A DNA stretch of 64,000 nt from Ruminobacter sp964520475 (GTDB lineage: Bacteria > Pseudomonadota > Gammaproteobacteria > Enterobacterales > Succinivibrionaceae). Both the position numbers and the translations under genes were made by a program. The stretch's first letter is position 1, and each line of letters starts with the position of its first letter. This document shows positions 8,620 to 17,553 of the stretch, one piece after another. A model generated the notes under the pieces. It was not told where the DNA came from. It did not search any database and saw only the letters and a program-made list of their open reading frames with translations. The DNA lies in assembly GCA_964520475.1 (NCBI GenBank), contig CAZFNS010000001.1, forward strand, positions 1-64,000, written 5' to 3'.

Positions 8620-9513
8620 CTAATCCGCCTCGAAATGCTTTTTGAGGATCTCGTAAGCCTGCTGGACCACCTTGGTCTTGTCCGAGTACACCTTGAGCAT
8701 GTCGGGGCTCAGGCCGCGCGCGGCCAGCCGGTCGGGGTGGTACTTCCGCATCATCTTCAGGTAGGCCGAATGCACTTCGGACAGCCCGGCCTTCTTGGAT
8801 AGCCCGAAAATCTCCAGGGCGTTGGCCACCTCGTCGTGGGGCACGTACCCGTGCGCGTAGCCGCCCGCGTACATCTTCGACTCCTCCCGCTGCTGCCGGG
8901 TGCTGAGCACGCCCACGAAGTTGCTGAACTCGCTCATGGCCTTGTTCTGCCTGATATACCTCTCGAGCTTGAACAGCGGGACCGACAGCCTTTCGGCCAC
9001 GCGGACCAGGCGGTTCTTTTCCTCGATGGTCATGACGCCGTCGAGGAACACGATATAGACCAGGAAGTCCAGGAGCCGGCGCCGGCAGACCTCGTCGTCG
9101 TTGACGGCGGCCCTGATCCTGACGCAGGTGTCGGTGGGGTCGAAATCGCTCGCCCGGCCGGCCTGGAACTGCTCCTCGAAAAAGGCCTTGTCCTCCTCGC
9201 TGCCGATGAGGCCGTCGAAAGCCCTGACCAGCTTGTCCCGCTGCGCCGGCTTCAGCCGTGTGTTCACCGAGATGTACCCGGCCAGCACGAACCTGCCGGC
9301 GTTGAACGCGCGTTTCTGCTCCTCCGTGAACTGGGGGGTCTTGTTGGCGGGATTGAATTTTCTGTCCATGACCGAGCCGAGCGCCCAGGCCGCGCAGACG
9401 ATGATGAGGGCGGGCAGCGGGGTGTCGAGCATGAAGCAGCAGGCGGCCCCGGCCGCGGCGAGGAAAACCGCGGTGTAGGTTCTCTTGACCAGAAAAGACA
9501 TCAAATCAGACAT
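8620..9513 (-). CDS. djlA: Membrane-anchored DnaJ-like co-chaperone DjlA
   Basis: 297 aa. DjlA is an inner-membrane type III J protein that stimulates DnaK; in E. coli it is tied to capsule and envelope stress signalling. An N-terminal membrane segment covers about residues 10-45, followed by a TerB-like helical domain (about 65-190), a linker, and a C-terminal J domain with the essential HPD at 259-261. The G/F and zinc-finger regions of DnaJ are absent, as expected. Start has GGAGG six to seven bases upstream. Its first 8 bases overlap the end of murU, so the two are translationally linked. Confidence 0.93.
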   Translation of the reverse strand: MSDLMSFLVKRTYTAVFLAAAGAACCFMLDTPLPALIIVCAAWALGSVMDRKFNPANKTPQFTEEQKRAFNAGRFVLAGYISVNTRLKPAQRDKLVRAFDGLIGSEEDKAFFEEQFQAGRASDFDPTDTCVRIRAAVNDDEVCRRRLLDFLVYIVFLDGVMTIEEKNRLVRVAERLSVPLFKLERYIRQNKAMSEFSNFVGVLSTRQQREESKMYAGGYAHGYVPHDEVANALEIFGLSKKAGLSEVHSAYLKMMRKYHPDRLAARGLSPDMLKVYSDKTKVVQQAYEILKKHFEAD

Positions 9514-10198
9514 TTTGCCTCCCGCGTCCCGCGTTTGCCGCCCGCAGCCTGGCGTCGAGCGCCCCGAGCCTCTCCGGCGTGCCCACGTCGCACCAGTAGG
9601 CGTCGAGGCGGCGCGCGAGGAGTTTCCCGGCGGCGATCCAGCGGTCGAAAAAGATCCTGAGGGGGCACCGCGCGTCCGGCACGTCCCGGAAAGCCTCGGG
9701 ACGGTAAACCGCGATGCCGGAAAAAGTCAGCTCCGATCCCGGGCTCAGGAGCCCGTCCCGGATGGAGAAGTCGCCCCGGGGATGGAAATCGGGATTGTCC
9801 GTCAGGTACAGACAGCCCCAGGCGCCGCCGAGGTCGGTCTCCGCGAGGTTCCGGTAGTCGAACTCGCTGTAGACGTCGCCGTTCACCGCGGCGAACGGCC
9901 CGCCGCCGAGCAGGGGCAGCGCGTGCCTGATGCCTCCCGCCGTTTCGAGCCCGCCGGGAGCCTCCGGGGAATAGGCGATGCGCACGCCGTAGCGGGAACC
10001 GTCCCCGAGCGCGGCCTCGATCTGCCCGCCGAGCCAGGCGTGATTGACGACGACGGAATCGAACCCGGCCCGGGCGAGCTTGTCGAGGTGATATTCGATG
10101 AGCGCCCTGCCGCCCGCCTTAAGCAGCGGCTTGGGCACGCTGTCCGTGAGGGGCCGCATGCGTTCGCCGCGGCCCGCGGCGAGAATCATAGCCTTCAT
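9506..10198 (-). CDS. murU: N-acetylmuramate-1-phosphate uridylyltransferase MurU
   Basis: 230 aa nucleotidyltransferase. MurU joins UMP to MurNAc-1-phosphate to give UDP-MurNAc in the recycling route described in Pseudomonas. The N-terminal signature MILAAGRGERMRPLT with the following KPLL is the sugar-nucleotide binding loop; VNGDVYSEFDY carries the metal-binding aspartate. Family alternatives such as RmlA or mannose-1-phosphate guanylyltransferases share these motifs, but the short length and the neighbouring amgK decide for MurU. It lies 98 bases after amgK and overlaps djlA by 8 bases. Confidence 0.9.
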   Translation of the reverse strand: MKAMILAAGRGERMRPLTDSVPKPLLKAGGRALIEYHLDKLARAGFDSVVVNHAWLGGQIEAALGDGSRYGVRIAYSPEAPGGLETAGGIRHALPLLGGGPFAAVNGDVYSEFDYRNLAETDLGGAWGCLYLTDNPDFHPRGDFSIRDGLLSPGSELTFSGIAVYRPEAFRDVPDARCPLRIFFDRWIAAGKLLARRLDAYWCDVGTPERLGALDARLRAANAGRGRQNV

Positions 10199-10296
10199 GT
10201 CAAAACCGTCCCGGCAAACAGCCGCCGTATGGTGCTGAAGCCTATTCTAATACGCGCGGGCCCCGCCCGCCTAACGCCGCGTCCCGCGGGACGCGT

Positions 10297-11367
10297 TTAA
10301 TGTGTGCCGTGCCGCATACGGGCCCCGGCGCCCGGGGAAGAACCGTCCCCGGAGCCGGGCCGCTCCCCCCGTTCCGCCGCGGCGACGAACGCCCGCGCCG
10401 CGGGCAGGCGGGAGCGGAAGATCTCCGCGAGCGGCCGGAGGGCCGGATCGGCGGAGGCGATGTGCACGATGTTGCCGAGCACCCGCGGCAGCGACCCGAG
10501 GTACCCGGGCTTGCCGTCCCTCAGGTACAGGCGGCAGAAGATCCCCGCGCATTTGAAAAGCCGCTGGAGCGCCGTCAGGCCGGCGGCCTTTTTCACCTTC
10601 CGGAGATCCGTCCCCGCGGGCAGGACGCCCGCGGCCTCGAGCCCCGCGGCGAATTCCGCGGCGAGCCCGTCCCGCTCCTCTTCCGTGAAGTCCCGGTAGC
10701 AGTCGTAGACCAGGGACGCGAAATCGTAAAAAAGCGGCCCGCCCACCGTGTCCTGGAAATCCACGAGCGCGAGTTCCCCGCCGCACACCATCAGGTTCCG
10801 GCAGTGGAAGTCGCGGTGCATGAAGACCTGCGGCTGCCTCAGATTGTTGGCGATCATGATCTTCACGGCCCGGGCGACCGCCTTTTCCTCCCGGGGCGTG
10901 AATTCCGAGCGCAGCGCCTTCCCGAAGAACCACTCGAGTCCGATGCCGATCTCCCGGGTCATGAACGCCGCGTCGAACGGGGGCAGGCCCTCCGGGGCGG
11001 TTCCCGCCATTTTCACCAGGAGCCCGAGGGCCCGGCGGCACAGTTCGTGTCGCTCCGCGGGGTCGTCCTCGTGCATGGAGACCATGTCGCTGCCGAGATC
11101 TTCCGTGAACAGGAACCCGCGCGCGAAGTCGGCGGCGTAGACCTCGGGCACTTTGATCCCGCGGGCGCGGTAGACGCGGCTCAGCGCCACGAACTCGCGG
11201 TTCTTTTCCGTTTCCGGGGGAGCGTCCATCAGGATGCCCTCGGCCACCCGGTAGAACTTCCGGAAAGAGGCGTCGCCGCTTATCATCGCGGGAACGGAGG
11301 AATGCCCCGGAGCGAGGCTCCGGTACCACGCCGTCAGGGCGTCGAAGCGATCTTCTGCCGTCGTCAT
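10297..11367 (-). CDS. amgK: N-acetylmuramate/N-acetylglucosamine 1-kinase AmgK
   Basis: 356 aa, aminoglycoside-phosphotransferase fold. AmgK phosphorylates the anomeric position of MurNAc released during wall turnover, feeding MurU. The catalytic loop is HRDFHCRN (D186, N191) and the metal site is LVDFQD (D203). It has no resistance-gene context; pairing with murU argues for cell-wall recycling. Its ATG overlaps the trmB stop codon by 4 bases (ATGA), so translation is coupled. The last 25 residues are low-complexity Gly/Ser/Pro. Confidence 0.9.
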   Translation of the reverse strand: MTTAEDRFDALTAWYRSLAPGHSSVPAMISGDASFRKFYRVAEGILMDAPPETEKNREFVALSRVYRARGIKVPEVYAADFARGFLFTEDLGSDMVSMHEDDPAERHELCRRALGLLVKMAGTAPEGLPPFDAAFMTREIGIGLEWFFGKALRSEFTPREEKAVARAVKIMIANNLRQPQVFMHRDFHCRNLMVCGGELALVDFQDTVGGPLFYDFASLVYDCYRDFTEEERDGLAAEFAAGLEAAGVLPAGTDLRKVKKAAGLTALQRLFKCAGIFCRLYLRDGKPGYLGSLPRVLGNIVHIASADPALRPLAEIFRSRLPAARAFVAAAERGERPGSGDGSSPGAGARMRHGTH

Positions 11368-12068
11368 AGTTTTTTCCTGAACATCAAATCCCGCACGGGG
11401 TGCCCGAGGCGCAGGCCCCTGAGCTCGAACTTGGTCGCGGGCCGGAAGCCGGGCCGCGGCGCGTAGCCGCCGTCCGGGGCGAGATTCTCGAGCCGGGGAT
11501 CGCCTCCGAGCACCGCGAGCATCTGCTCCGCGTAATCCTCCCAGTCCGTCGCCAGGTGGACGAGACCGCCCGGCTTGAGTTTGGGCACGACCAGATCCGG
11601 GAACTCCGCGTTGACCAGGCGCCGCTTATGATGCCTCGCCTTGTGCCACGGGTCCGGGAAAAACACCTGCACCGTGTCCGCCGCGCCGTCCGGGATCATG
11701 TCCCGGAAGACCTCGACCGCGTCGTGCCGCACGATCCTCACGTTGGCGAGCCCGCGGGCGCGGATGCCGGCCAGGCACGCGCCCACCCCGGGCGTGTGCA
11801 CCTCGATGCCGAGAAAATCCCGCTCCGGGGCGGCGGCCGCCATTTCCAGGAGGGACGCGCCCATGCCGAAGCCGATCTCCACGGTCAGCGGGGCGTTTTC
11901 CCGGCCGAACAGTTCCGCCGGGACGACGGGCCCGGGGCGGTACTCCACGCCCCAGACCGGCCACAGTTCCCGGAGCGCCCGCTCCTGGCCGGTGGTCAGC
12001 CGGCCCTCCCGGCGGACAAAGCTCCGGATTTTTCTTAAGTGAGGGACCCCGGCCCCGCTGCTTTCCAT
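11364..12068 (-). CDS. trmB: tRNA (guanine-46-N7)-methyltransferase TrmB
   Basis: 234 aa (E. coli 239). It methylates G46 in the variable loop of tRNAs using SAM. RKIRSFVRREGRL at the N-terminus, the SAM-binding EIGFGMGASL, LGIEVHTPGVG, and the FFPDPWHKARHHKRR substrate loop are all typical. The reading frame continues far upstream, but ATG 12068 has GGAG five bases before it and gives the family N-terminus; the upstream part is the opposite-phase shadow of dapA. First gene of the trmB-amgK-murU-djlA set. Confidence 0.96.
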   Translation of the reverse strand: MESSGAGVPHLRKIRSFVRREGRLTTGQERALRELWPVWGVEYRPGPVVPAELFGRENAPLTVEIGFGMGASLLEMAAAAPERDFLGIEVHTPGVGACLAGIRARGLANVRIVRHDAVEVFRDMIPDGAADTVQVFFPDPWHKARHHKRRLVNAEFPDLVVPKLKPGGLVHLATDWEDYAEQMLAVLGGDPRLENLAPDGGYAPRPGFRPATKFELRGLRLGHPVRDLMFRKKL

Positions 12069-12113
12069 ATCGGCTCCATCGGCGCGCGGCGCCCGCGCCG
12101 CGCGCAAAACGTC

Positions 12114-12138
12114 AAAAAAAAGCGGCTTTCGCGCCGCT
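12114..12138 (-). terminator. Terminator of dapA
   Basis: Minus strand: AGCGGC (12133-12138), six-base loop, GCCGCT (12121-12126), then eight T (12114-12121). It lies between the dapA stop and the trmB start, so trmB needs read-through or a promoter in the remaining short gap. Confidence 0.85.
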
Positions 12139-12160
12139 TTTCCCGCCGCGGGCGTCCCCG

Positions 12161-13036
12161 TCAGATCAGACCGAGATCCCGCATCGCGGCCTTTATTTCC
12201 GCCTTCGTGGCCGCGGACAGCGGCAGGACGGGCAGGCGGCACTCCTCGGTGCACAGGCCGAGCAGGGAGCACGCGTACTTGGCCCCCGCCGGGCTCGGCT
12301 CCTTGAACATCAGCCGGTGCAGCGGCATCAGCCGGTCCTGCTTTTCCCGCGCCTCGGCGTACCGGCCCTCGAGGGTGAGGCGCTGCACCTCGGCGACCAG
12401 CGCCGGGGCGACGTTGGCGGTCACGGAAATAACCCCGGTGCCGCCGGCCGCGTTGTAGCTCACGGCGGTGGCGTCCTCGCCCGACAGCCACACGAAGCCC
12501 GGTTTTTTGATGAGCATCCGCTCGATCCAGGGCCGGGCCAGATCGCCCGTGGCGTCCTTGATGCCGATCACGCGCGGCAGCTCGGCGAGCCTCGCCACCG
12601 TTTCGGGAAGGATGTTGACCACGGCCCGGCCGGGAATGTTGTACAGCACGATCGGGACGGACGTTTCGTCGTGGACTTTTTTGAAATGGGCGTACAGGCC
12701 GTCCTGGTTGGGACGGTTGTAATAGCCGGCCACGTGCAGGGCCGCGTCGGCCCCCGCCTTTCCGGCGACTTTGGTGTATTCCACCGCCTCGACGGGGTTG
12801 TTGGAGCCCGCGCCGGCGATGATGGCCATCTTGCCCTTGGCGATCTCCGCGGTGATCTCGATTACCCGGGCGTGCTCTTCCGGGGTGAGCGTGGGGGCCT
12901 CGCCGGTGGTGCCCACCGGAACGATGCCGTCGGTGCCCTCTTCGATGTGCCACGCGACGATCTCGCGCAGCGCGGCCTCGTCGAGTTTTCCGTCCCTGAA
13001 CGGGGTAATCAGCGCAACAATTGATCCCTGAATCAT
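12161..13036 (-). CDS. dapA: 4-hydroxy-tetrahydrodipicolinate synthase DapA
   Basis: 291 aa, standard length. DapA condenses pyruvate with aspartate semialdehyde, the first committed step to diaminopimelate and lysine. The Schiff-base lysine is K160 in GIKDATGD; Y132 of LYNIPGR and the T43-T44 pair of VGTTGEA are the other catalytic residues. Start has AAGGA about nine bases upstream. It is followed by its own terminator. The next gene upstream, lysS, uses lysine, but a separate -10 box lies between them. Confidence 0.97.
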   Translation of the reverse strand: MIQGSIVALITPFRDGKLDEAALREIVAWHIEEGTDGIVPVGTTGEAPTLTPEEHARVIEITAEIAKGKMAIIAGAGSNNPVEAVEYTKVAGKAGADAALHVAGYYNRPNQDGLYAHFKKVHDETSVPIVLYNIPGRAVVNILPETVARLAELPRVIGIKDATGDLARPWIERMLIKKPGFVWLSGEDATAVSYNAAGGTGVISVTANVAPALVAEVQRLTLEGRYAEAREKQDRLMPLHRLMFKEPSPAGAKYACSLLGLCTEECRLPVLPLSAATKAEIKAAMRDLGLI

Positions 13037-13091
13037 TTTTCTGGTTTCCTTCGCATATGTGAATCACAGACTACGACAACACAACAGGCTC

Positions 13092-13097
13092 ATTATA
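13092..13097 (-). promoter_or_regulatory. -10 box of a probable dapA promoter
   Basis: TATAAT on the minus strand, 55 bases before the dapA ATG. No good -35 hexamer sits 16-18 bases upstream. A weak hairpin with five T (13133-13151) just before it may end lysS transcription. Confidence 0.45.
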
Positions 13098-13162
13098 CAC
13101 CATCCCCGAACCCTGTCCGTCCGGATCCGGGCAAAAATTCGCGGCCCCGCGGCCCGTCCCGC

Positions 13163-14689
13163 TCACGGCTTCTGCGGGCGCAGGGTCGGGAACAGGATCA
13201 CGTCCCTGATGGTGTGGCAGTTGGTGAACAGCATCACCAGCCTGTCGATGCCGATGCCCTCCCCCGCCGTGGGCGGCAGGCCGTGCTCGAGGGCGGTGAT
13301 GTAGTCCGCGTCGTAGTACATCGCCTCGTCGTCGCCGGCTTCCTTCTGCTCGGCCTGGGCCCGGAAGCGCGCCGCCTGATCCTGCGGGTCGTTGAGCTCC
13401 GAGAAGGCGTTGCCGATCTCGCGCCCGGCGATGAAGAACTCGAACCGGTCGGTGAAGGCGGGATCGGCGTCGTTCCGGCGCGCGAGCGGGGAGACCTCGA
13501 AGGGATATTCGGTGACGAACGCGGGCTGGAGGAGGCGCGGCTCCGCGACCTCCTCGAAAATGGCGGCGACGAGGTGGCCGAGCTTCCACGCCCGCGGAAT
13601 TTCGATGCCGAGTTTCTCCGCCGCCGCGCGGGCCCGGCCGTAATCCTCGAGATCCGCGGGCGCGATCCAGCCGGCGTGCCGGAGGATCGCCTCCTTCATG
13701 GTGAGCCGCTCGAAGGGCCGCCCGAAATCGATCTCGATTCCTTCCTCCCCTTCCCGCGCGTAGCGGATCCGGGAGGTTCCGAGCACCTCGAGGGCCAGAG
13801 TCTTCAGCAGATCCTCGGTGAAATCCATGAGATCCCGGTAGTCGGCGTAGGCCATGTAGAATTCCATCATGGTGAACTCGGGGTTGTGCCGCACGTCGAT
13901 GCCCTCGTTGCGGAAGTTGCGGTTGAGCTCGAACACGCGCTCGAAGCCGCCCGCCACCAGCCGCTTGAGATAGAGTTCCGGGGCGATGCGCAGGTACATG
14001 TCCATGTCGAGGGCGTTGTGGTGGGTGACGAAGGGCCGCGCCGCCGCCCCGCCCGGGATGGTCTGCATCATCGGGGTCTCCACCTCCATGAAGCCGCGCC
14101 CGGTCATGTACTTCCTGATGCCGGCGATGATCTTCGAGCGGGCGGCGAACGTGGCGCGCGAGCGCTCGTTGGCGATCAGATCGAGGTACCTCTGGCGGCA
14201 GCGGGACTCCTGGTCCGTGAGCCCCTTGAACTTTTCGGGCAGGGGGCGCAGGGCCTTGGTCAGCAGCCTGATTTCCGTGACGTGCACGGACAGCTCGCCG
14301 GTCCTCGTTTTGAAGACGAAGCCCGCGCAGCCGAGGATGTCGCCGAGATCGTACTTTTTGAATTCCGCGTTGTAGCGGTCGTCCGGCAAATCGTCGCGGG
14401 TGACGTAAATCTGGATCCGCCCGCCCATGTCCTGCAGGGTGGCGAAGGAGGCTTTGCCCATGATCCGGCGGGTCATCATGCGGCCGGCTATCTTAACCTC
14501 CCGCCTTTCCCGCTCCAGTTCCTCCGCGGTCATGCCGTCGTAAAGGGCGTGCAGATCCGAGGAAAGGCTGTCCCGGCGGAAATCGTTGGGGAAGGGGTTC
14601 CCCTTTTTTCTGATCTCGTCCAGCTTCGCCAGGCGCTGCGCCATTTCGTTGTTCAGCTCGGAATTCCGAGCGTCGAGAGTGCTGTCCAT
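13163..14689 (-). CDS. lysS: Lysyl-tRNA synthetase, class II
   Basis: 508 aa (E. coli LysS 505). Charges tRNA-Lys. An N-terminal OB-fold anticodon-binding domain (about 60-150) is followed by the class II core: motif 2 FRNEGIDVRHNPEFTMMEFY and motif 3 GEGIGIDRLVMLF near the C-terminus are clear. ATG 14689 was chosen because AGGA lies eight bases upstream; the frame can also be opened at a TTG at 14704. It begins 23 bases after the prfB stop codon, the same prfB-lysS pair as in E. coli. Confidence 0.97.
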   Translation of the reverse strand: MDSTLDARNSELNNEMAQRLAKLDEIRKKGNPFPNDFRRDSLSSDLHALYDGMTAEELERERREVKIAGRMMTRRIMGKASFATLQDMGGRIQIYVTRDDLPDDRYNAEFKKYDLGDILGCAGFVFKTRTGELSVHVTEIRLLTKALRPLPEKFKGLTDQESRCRQRYLDLIANERSRATFAARSKIIAGIRKYMTGRGFMEVETPMMQTIPGGAAARPFVTHHNALDMDMYLRIAPELYLKRLVAGGFERVFELNRNFRNEGIDVRHNPEFTMMEFYMAYADYRDLMDFTEDLLKTLALEVLGTSRIRYAREGEEGIEIDFGRPFERLTMKEAILRHAGWIAPADLEDYGRARAAAEKLGIEIPRAWKLGHLVAAIFEEVAEPRLLQPAFVTEYPFEVSPLARRNDADPAFTDRFEFFIAGREIGNAFSELNDPQDQAARFRAQAEQKEAGDDEAMYYDADYITALEHGLPPTAGEGIGIDRLVMLFTNCHTIRDVILFPTLRPQKP

Positions 14690-14712
14690 AATCGTTCCTG
14701 TCAAATCGGGTC

Positions 14713-15811
14713 CTAAAGCCCGGCCTTAAGGCTTTCCCTGATGAAATCGCCGATGTCCCCGTCGAGGACCGCGGCCGTGTCGCGGTCTTCCCAGCCCGTG
14801 CGCAGATCCTTCACCCGCGCGTCGTCGAGGACGTAGGACCGGATCTGGCTGCCCCAGCCGATGTCCGACTTGGAATCCTCGATGCTCTGCTGTTCCGCCC
14901 GCCTCTTCCTGAGCTCCAGCTCGTAGAGCTTGGCCCGGAGCTGCTTCATGGCCTGTTCCCGGTTCTGGTGCTGGGAGCGCTCGTTCTGGCACTGGACCAC
15001 GGTGCCGGTGGGGATGTGGGTGATGCGGATCGCCGAATCCGTCTTGTTGATGTGCTGTCCGCCCGCCCCCGACGACCGGTACACGTCCACGCGCAGATCC
15101 GCCGGGTTGATGTCGATCTCGATTTTGTCGTCGGCCTCGGGGTACACGAACGCCGAGCAGAAAGAAGTGTGCCGGCGGTTGCCGGAGTCGAACGGCGATT
15201 TGCGCACCAGGCGGTGCACGCCCGTCTCGGTCCGGAACCACCCGTAGGCGTACGGCCCGGTGAATTTAAGGGTTGCGGACTTGATCCCGGCCACCTCGCC
15301 TTCGGACAGATCGACGATCTCGCTCCCGAAGCCGTTCTTGTCCGCGAATTTCAGGTACATGCGCATGATCATGCCGGCCCAGTCCTGGGCCTCGGTGCCC
15401 CCCGAGCCCGACTGGATGTCCATGTAGCAGTTCAGCGGGTCGTTCTCGCCGCTGAACATCCTCCTGAATTCGAGTTCGCCGAGCCGCCGGCCGACGTCGT
15501 CCAGAACCGCGGCAAGCTCCGCGGCGGCCGCCTCGTCGCGGTCGCTCCGGGCCATTTCGAGGAGCACCTCGCAGTCGTCCAGACCGGACGCGAGATCCCC
15601 GAAGGCGCCCACGCAGGATTCCAGATTCTGTTTTTCCCTGCTCAGTTCCTGGTATCTGTTCTGATCGCTCCAGACCGCCGGATTCTCCAGCAGCCCCGCG
15701 ACCTCCTCCAGCCTTTCCCGTTTCCCGGCCGGGTCAAAGATACCCCCTCAGACTGTCGGTTCTGCCGCGGTATTCGGCCAGTCTGTTTTCCAAAGAAGTC
15801 AATTCAATCAT
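14713..15811 (-). CDS. prfB: Peptide chain release factor 2, with programmed +1 frameshift
   Basis: 365 aa after frameshifting, exactly the E. coli length. RF2 reads UGA and UAA. The first 25 codons run from ATG 15811 to CTT (15737-15739), then an in-frame TGA (15734-15736); shifting +1 to GAC continues to the stop at 14713. The stop-codon reading tripeptide SPF and the GGQ peptide-release motif (GAGGQHINKT) are present. Low RF2 slows TGA reading and raises frameshifting, so the gene controls itself. It is the first gene of prfB-lysS. Confidence 0.97.
15734..15748 (-). promoter_or_regulatory. prfB +1 frameshift site
   Basis: Minus strand reads AGGGGG TAT CTT TGA C. The AGGGGG acts as an internal Shine-Dalgarno three bases before the slippery CTT, and TGA is the stop that is skipped. 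This is the classical arrangement in full. Confidence 0.95.
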
Positions 15812-15860
15812 ATCGCGTTCCGCCTTGTGAGCCGCCGGCCCGACCGGGCGGCGGTGCTGT

Positions 15861-15889
15861 ATTATAACTTTTTTTCGCGCCGTTTTCGA
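15861..15889 (-). promoter_or_regulatory. Promoter of prfB-lysS
   Basis: TCGAAA (15884-15889), 17-base spacer, TATAAT (15861-15866) on the minus strand, about 50 bases before the prfB ATG. Confidence 0.6.
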
Positions 15890-16005
15890 CTTTAATCGCG
15901 TTTTTCCCGAGGGCCCGGAACGGGCGGAGGCTCCCCGCGGGGGCGGGCCGGCGGCCGCTCCCGGCCCCGCCGCCCCGGGTTAAAAATAACCGCCCGGCGG
16001 CGCGA

Positions 16006-16014
16006 TGGTATATA
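16006..16014 (+). promoter_or_regulatory. Possible extended -10 promoter of nadC
   Basis: TGG followed by TATATA (with TATAAT overlapping at 16011-16016), 58 bases before the nadC ATG. There is no convincing -35. The divergent gap 15812-16073 holds this and the prfB promoter and nothing else I recognise. Confidence 0.4.
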
Positions 16015-16073
16015 ATATCCCTTGTCATGGCGGCGCGGGCCGCCGTCCCGATACCCAGAACAGGATGCACACT

Positions 16074-16916
16074 ATGTTAAAGAACGATATCACCGATGCC
16101 GTCGCGCTGGCGCTCAGGGAGGATCTGGGCGGGGTGCTCGATCCTTCGCTGGACGTCACCGCGCAGCTGATCCCGGCGGACCGGGTCAGCAGGGCCGCGG
16201 TAATCACCCGCGAAAGCGGCGTTTTCTGCGGAAAGGCGTGGGTGGACGAAATATTCCACCAGCTCGGGGACAACGTGAAGGTGGAATGGCTCGTCAAAGA
16301 CGGCGACCGCGTCACCCCGGGACAGGAGCTCTTCCGGCTCGAGGGCAACGCCCGGACGATGCTCACCGCCGAAAGAACCGCCCTTAATTTCGTGCAGACC
16401 CTCTCCGGCGTGGCGACGGCCGTCGCGGAATACGTCAAGGAAATGGAAGGCACCGGCTGCACGCTCCTCGACACCCGGAAGACCATCCCGGGCCTGCGCA
16501 CCGCCCTCAAGTACGCCGTGGTGGCCGGCGGGGGCCACAACCACCGCATGGGCCTGTTCGACGCCTACCTCATCAAGGAGAACCACATCGCGGCATGCGG
16601 CGGGATCAGGCAGGCCGTGGAGACGGCCCGCGCCCTGAACCCGGGCAAAATGGTGGAGGTCGAGGTGGAAAACCTGGACGAGCTGCGCCAGGCCCTCGAC
16701 GTCGGGGCCGACATCATCATGCTGGACAACTTCGACATCCCCCTGATGGAAGAGGCCGTGAAAATCAACGCCGGCCGGGCGCGGATCGAGATCAGCGGGA
16801 ACGTGAACCTCTCCACCATCGGCCGCTACGCCCGCATCGGCGTCGACTACATTTCCGTGGGCTCCCTGACCAAGAACGTGCGGGCCATGGATCTCTCCAT
16901 GAGGTTCAGGGACTGA
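16074..16916 (+). CDS. nadC: Nicotinate-nucleotide pyrophosphorylase (carboxylating), NadC
   Basis: 280 aa. Converts quinolinate and PRPP to nicotinate mononucleotide in de novo NAD synthesis. The segments TAERTALNFVQTLSGVAT, LDTRKTIPGLR, KENHI and the C-terminal SGNVNLSTIGRYARIGVDYISVG are family hallmarks. ATG 16074 has ACAGGA nine bases upstream; an ATG at 16065 overlaps that box and is less likely. nadA and nadB are not in the window. A stem (CCGGAAA/TTTTCCGG) follows the stop but has no T-run. Confidence 0.97.
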   Translation: MLKNDITDAVALALREDLGGVLDPSLDVTAQLIPADRVSRAAVITRESGVFCGKAWVDEIFHQLGDNVKVEWLVKDGDRVTPGQELFRLEGNARTMLTAERTALNFVQTLSGVATAVAEYVKEMEGTGCTLLDTRKTIPGLRTALKYAVVAGGGHNHRMGLFDAYLIKENHIAACGGIRQAVETARALNPGKMVEVEVENLDELRQALDVGADIIMLDNFDIPLMEEAVKINAGRARIEISGNVNLSTIGRYARIGVDYISVGSLTKNVRAMDLSMRFRD

Positions 16917-17081
16917 CCGCCGCCCGGAAAGACGTTTTCCGGCAAAAATGAACTCCCGCCGTGGCGGAGCGGCGGATATTCGTGATACAATGTCCGAGGT
17001 CGGGTCTGCGCGGCGGCGGGAACGCGCCGCGGGTTCGCGGAGGCCTCGTGATAACGACAATTTAAAGTACAGGATACCGCA

Positions 17082-17531
17082 ATGTTTTACAAAACCCTTT
17101 TCTACGGCCTGATCGCAGTTGTGCTCGTGGCTCTGCTCGGCAAGATTAATTCCAACACCTCGCTGTACACGGCCGAGAGCAACGCCGTGGAGTTTATTTT
17201 CCCCGTATGGGACTGGGGGAACCCGTGGTTCTACTTCAACGTGGATTCCAACGGCTACACGACCAAGAAACCCGACGACCTGGCCGTGAGGTTCGCCCAG
17301 GAGAAGTACGACGAGCAGAAGACCAAGGCCGATCTCGTCTGCCACGAAAAGAACGAGAACAGCAAGGAATGCGAGGAAGAGCGCAACAAGGAATACGACC
17401 TCGAGGACATTCTCGAAATCGCCAAGGACGAGCTGCAGAAGCAGATCGACGAGAGAGGCCTGAAGGACGAGGACAACGAGAACGGCGTCGTCCTGTCGAA
17501 AGAGTACAAGAAGGACGAATTCGACTTCTAG
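17082..17531 (+). CDS. Hypothetical membrane-anchored acidic protein
   Basis: 149 aa; I do not recognise the family. Residues 5-20 form one hydrophobic segment (an anchor or uncleaved signal). The region 38-58 is aromatic-rich (WDWGNPWFYF), then 65-149 is very rich in Glu, Asp and Lys and probably helical. Two cysteines, C87 and C97, are ten residues apart and could pair if the tail is periplasmic. It starts after AGGA, stands alone between nadC and the alr-dnaB pair, and has a strong terminator, so it looks like a real expressed gene. Confidence 0.7.
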   Translation: MFYKTLFYGLIAVVLVALLGKINSNTSLYTAESNAVEFIFPVWDWGNPWFYFNVDSNGYTTKKPDDLAVRFAQEKYDEQKTKADLVCHEKNENSKECEEERNKEYDLEDILEIAKDELQKQIDERGLKDEDNENGVVLSKEYKKDEFDF

Positions 17532-17553
17532 CCGGCGGGGCCTTTCCCCCGGG

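Noticed and set aside
14713..15811. prfB read as a broken gene because of the in-frame TGA
   Set aside because: The stop lies in the complete RF2 frameshift signal, so the gene is intact.
16923..16942. Stem CCGGAAA/TTTTCCGG after nadC as a terminator
   Set aside because: It is followed by CAAAAATG on the plus strand, not by T residues.
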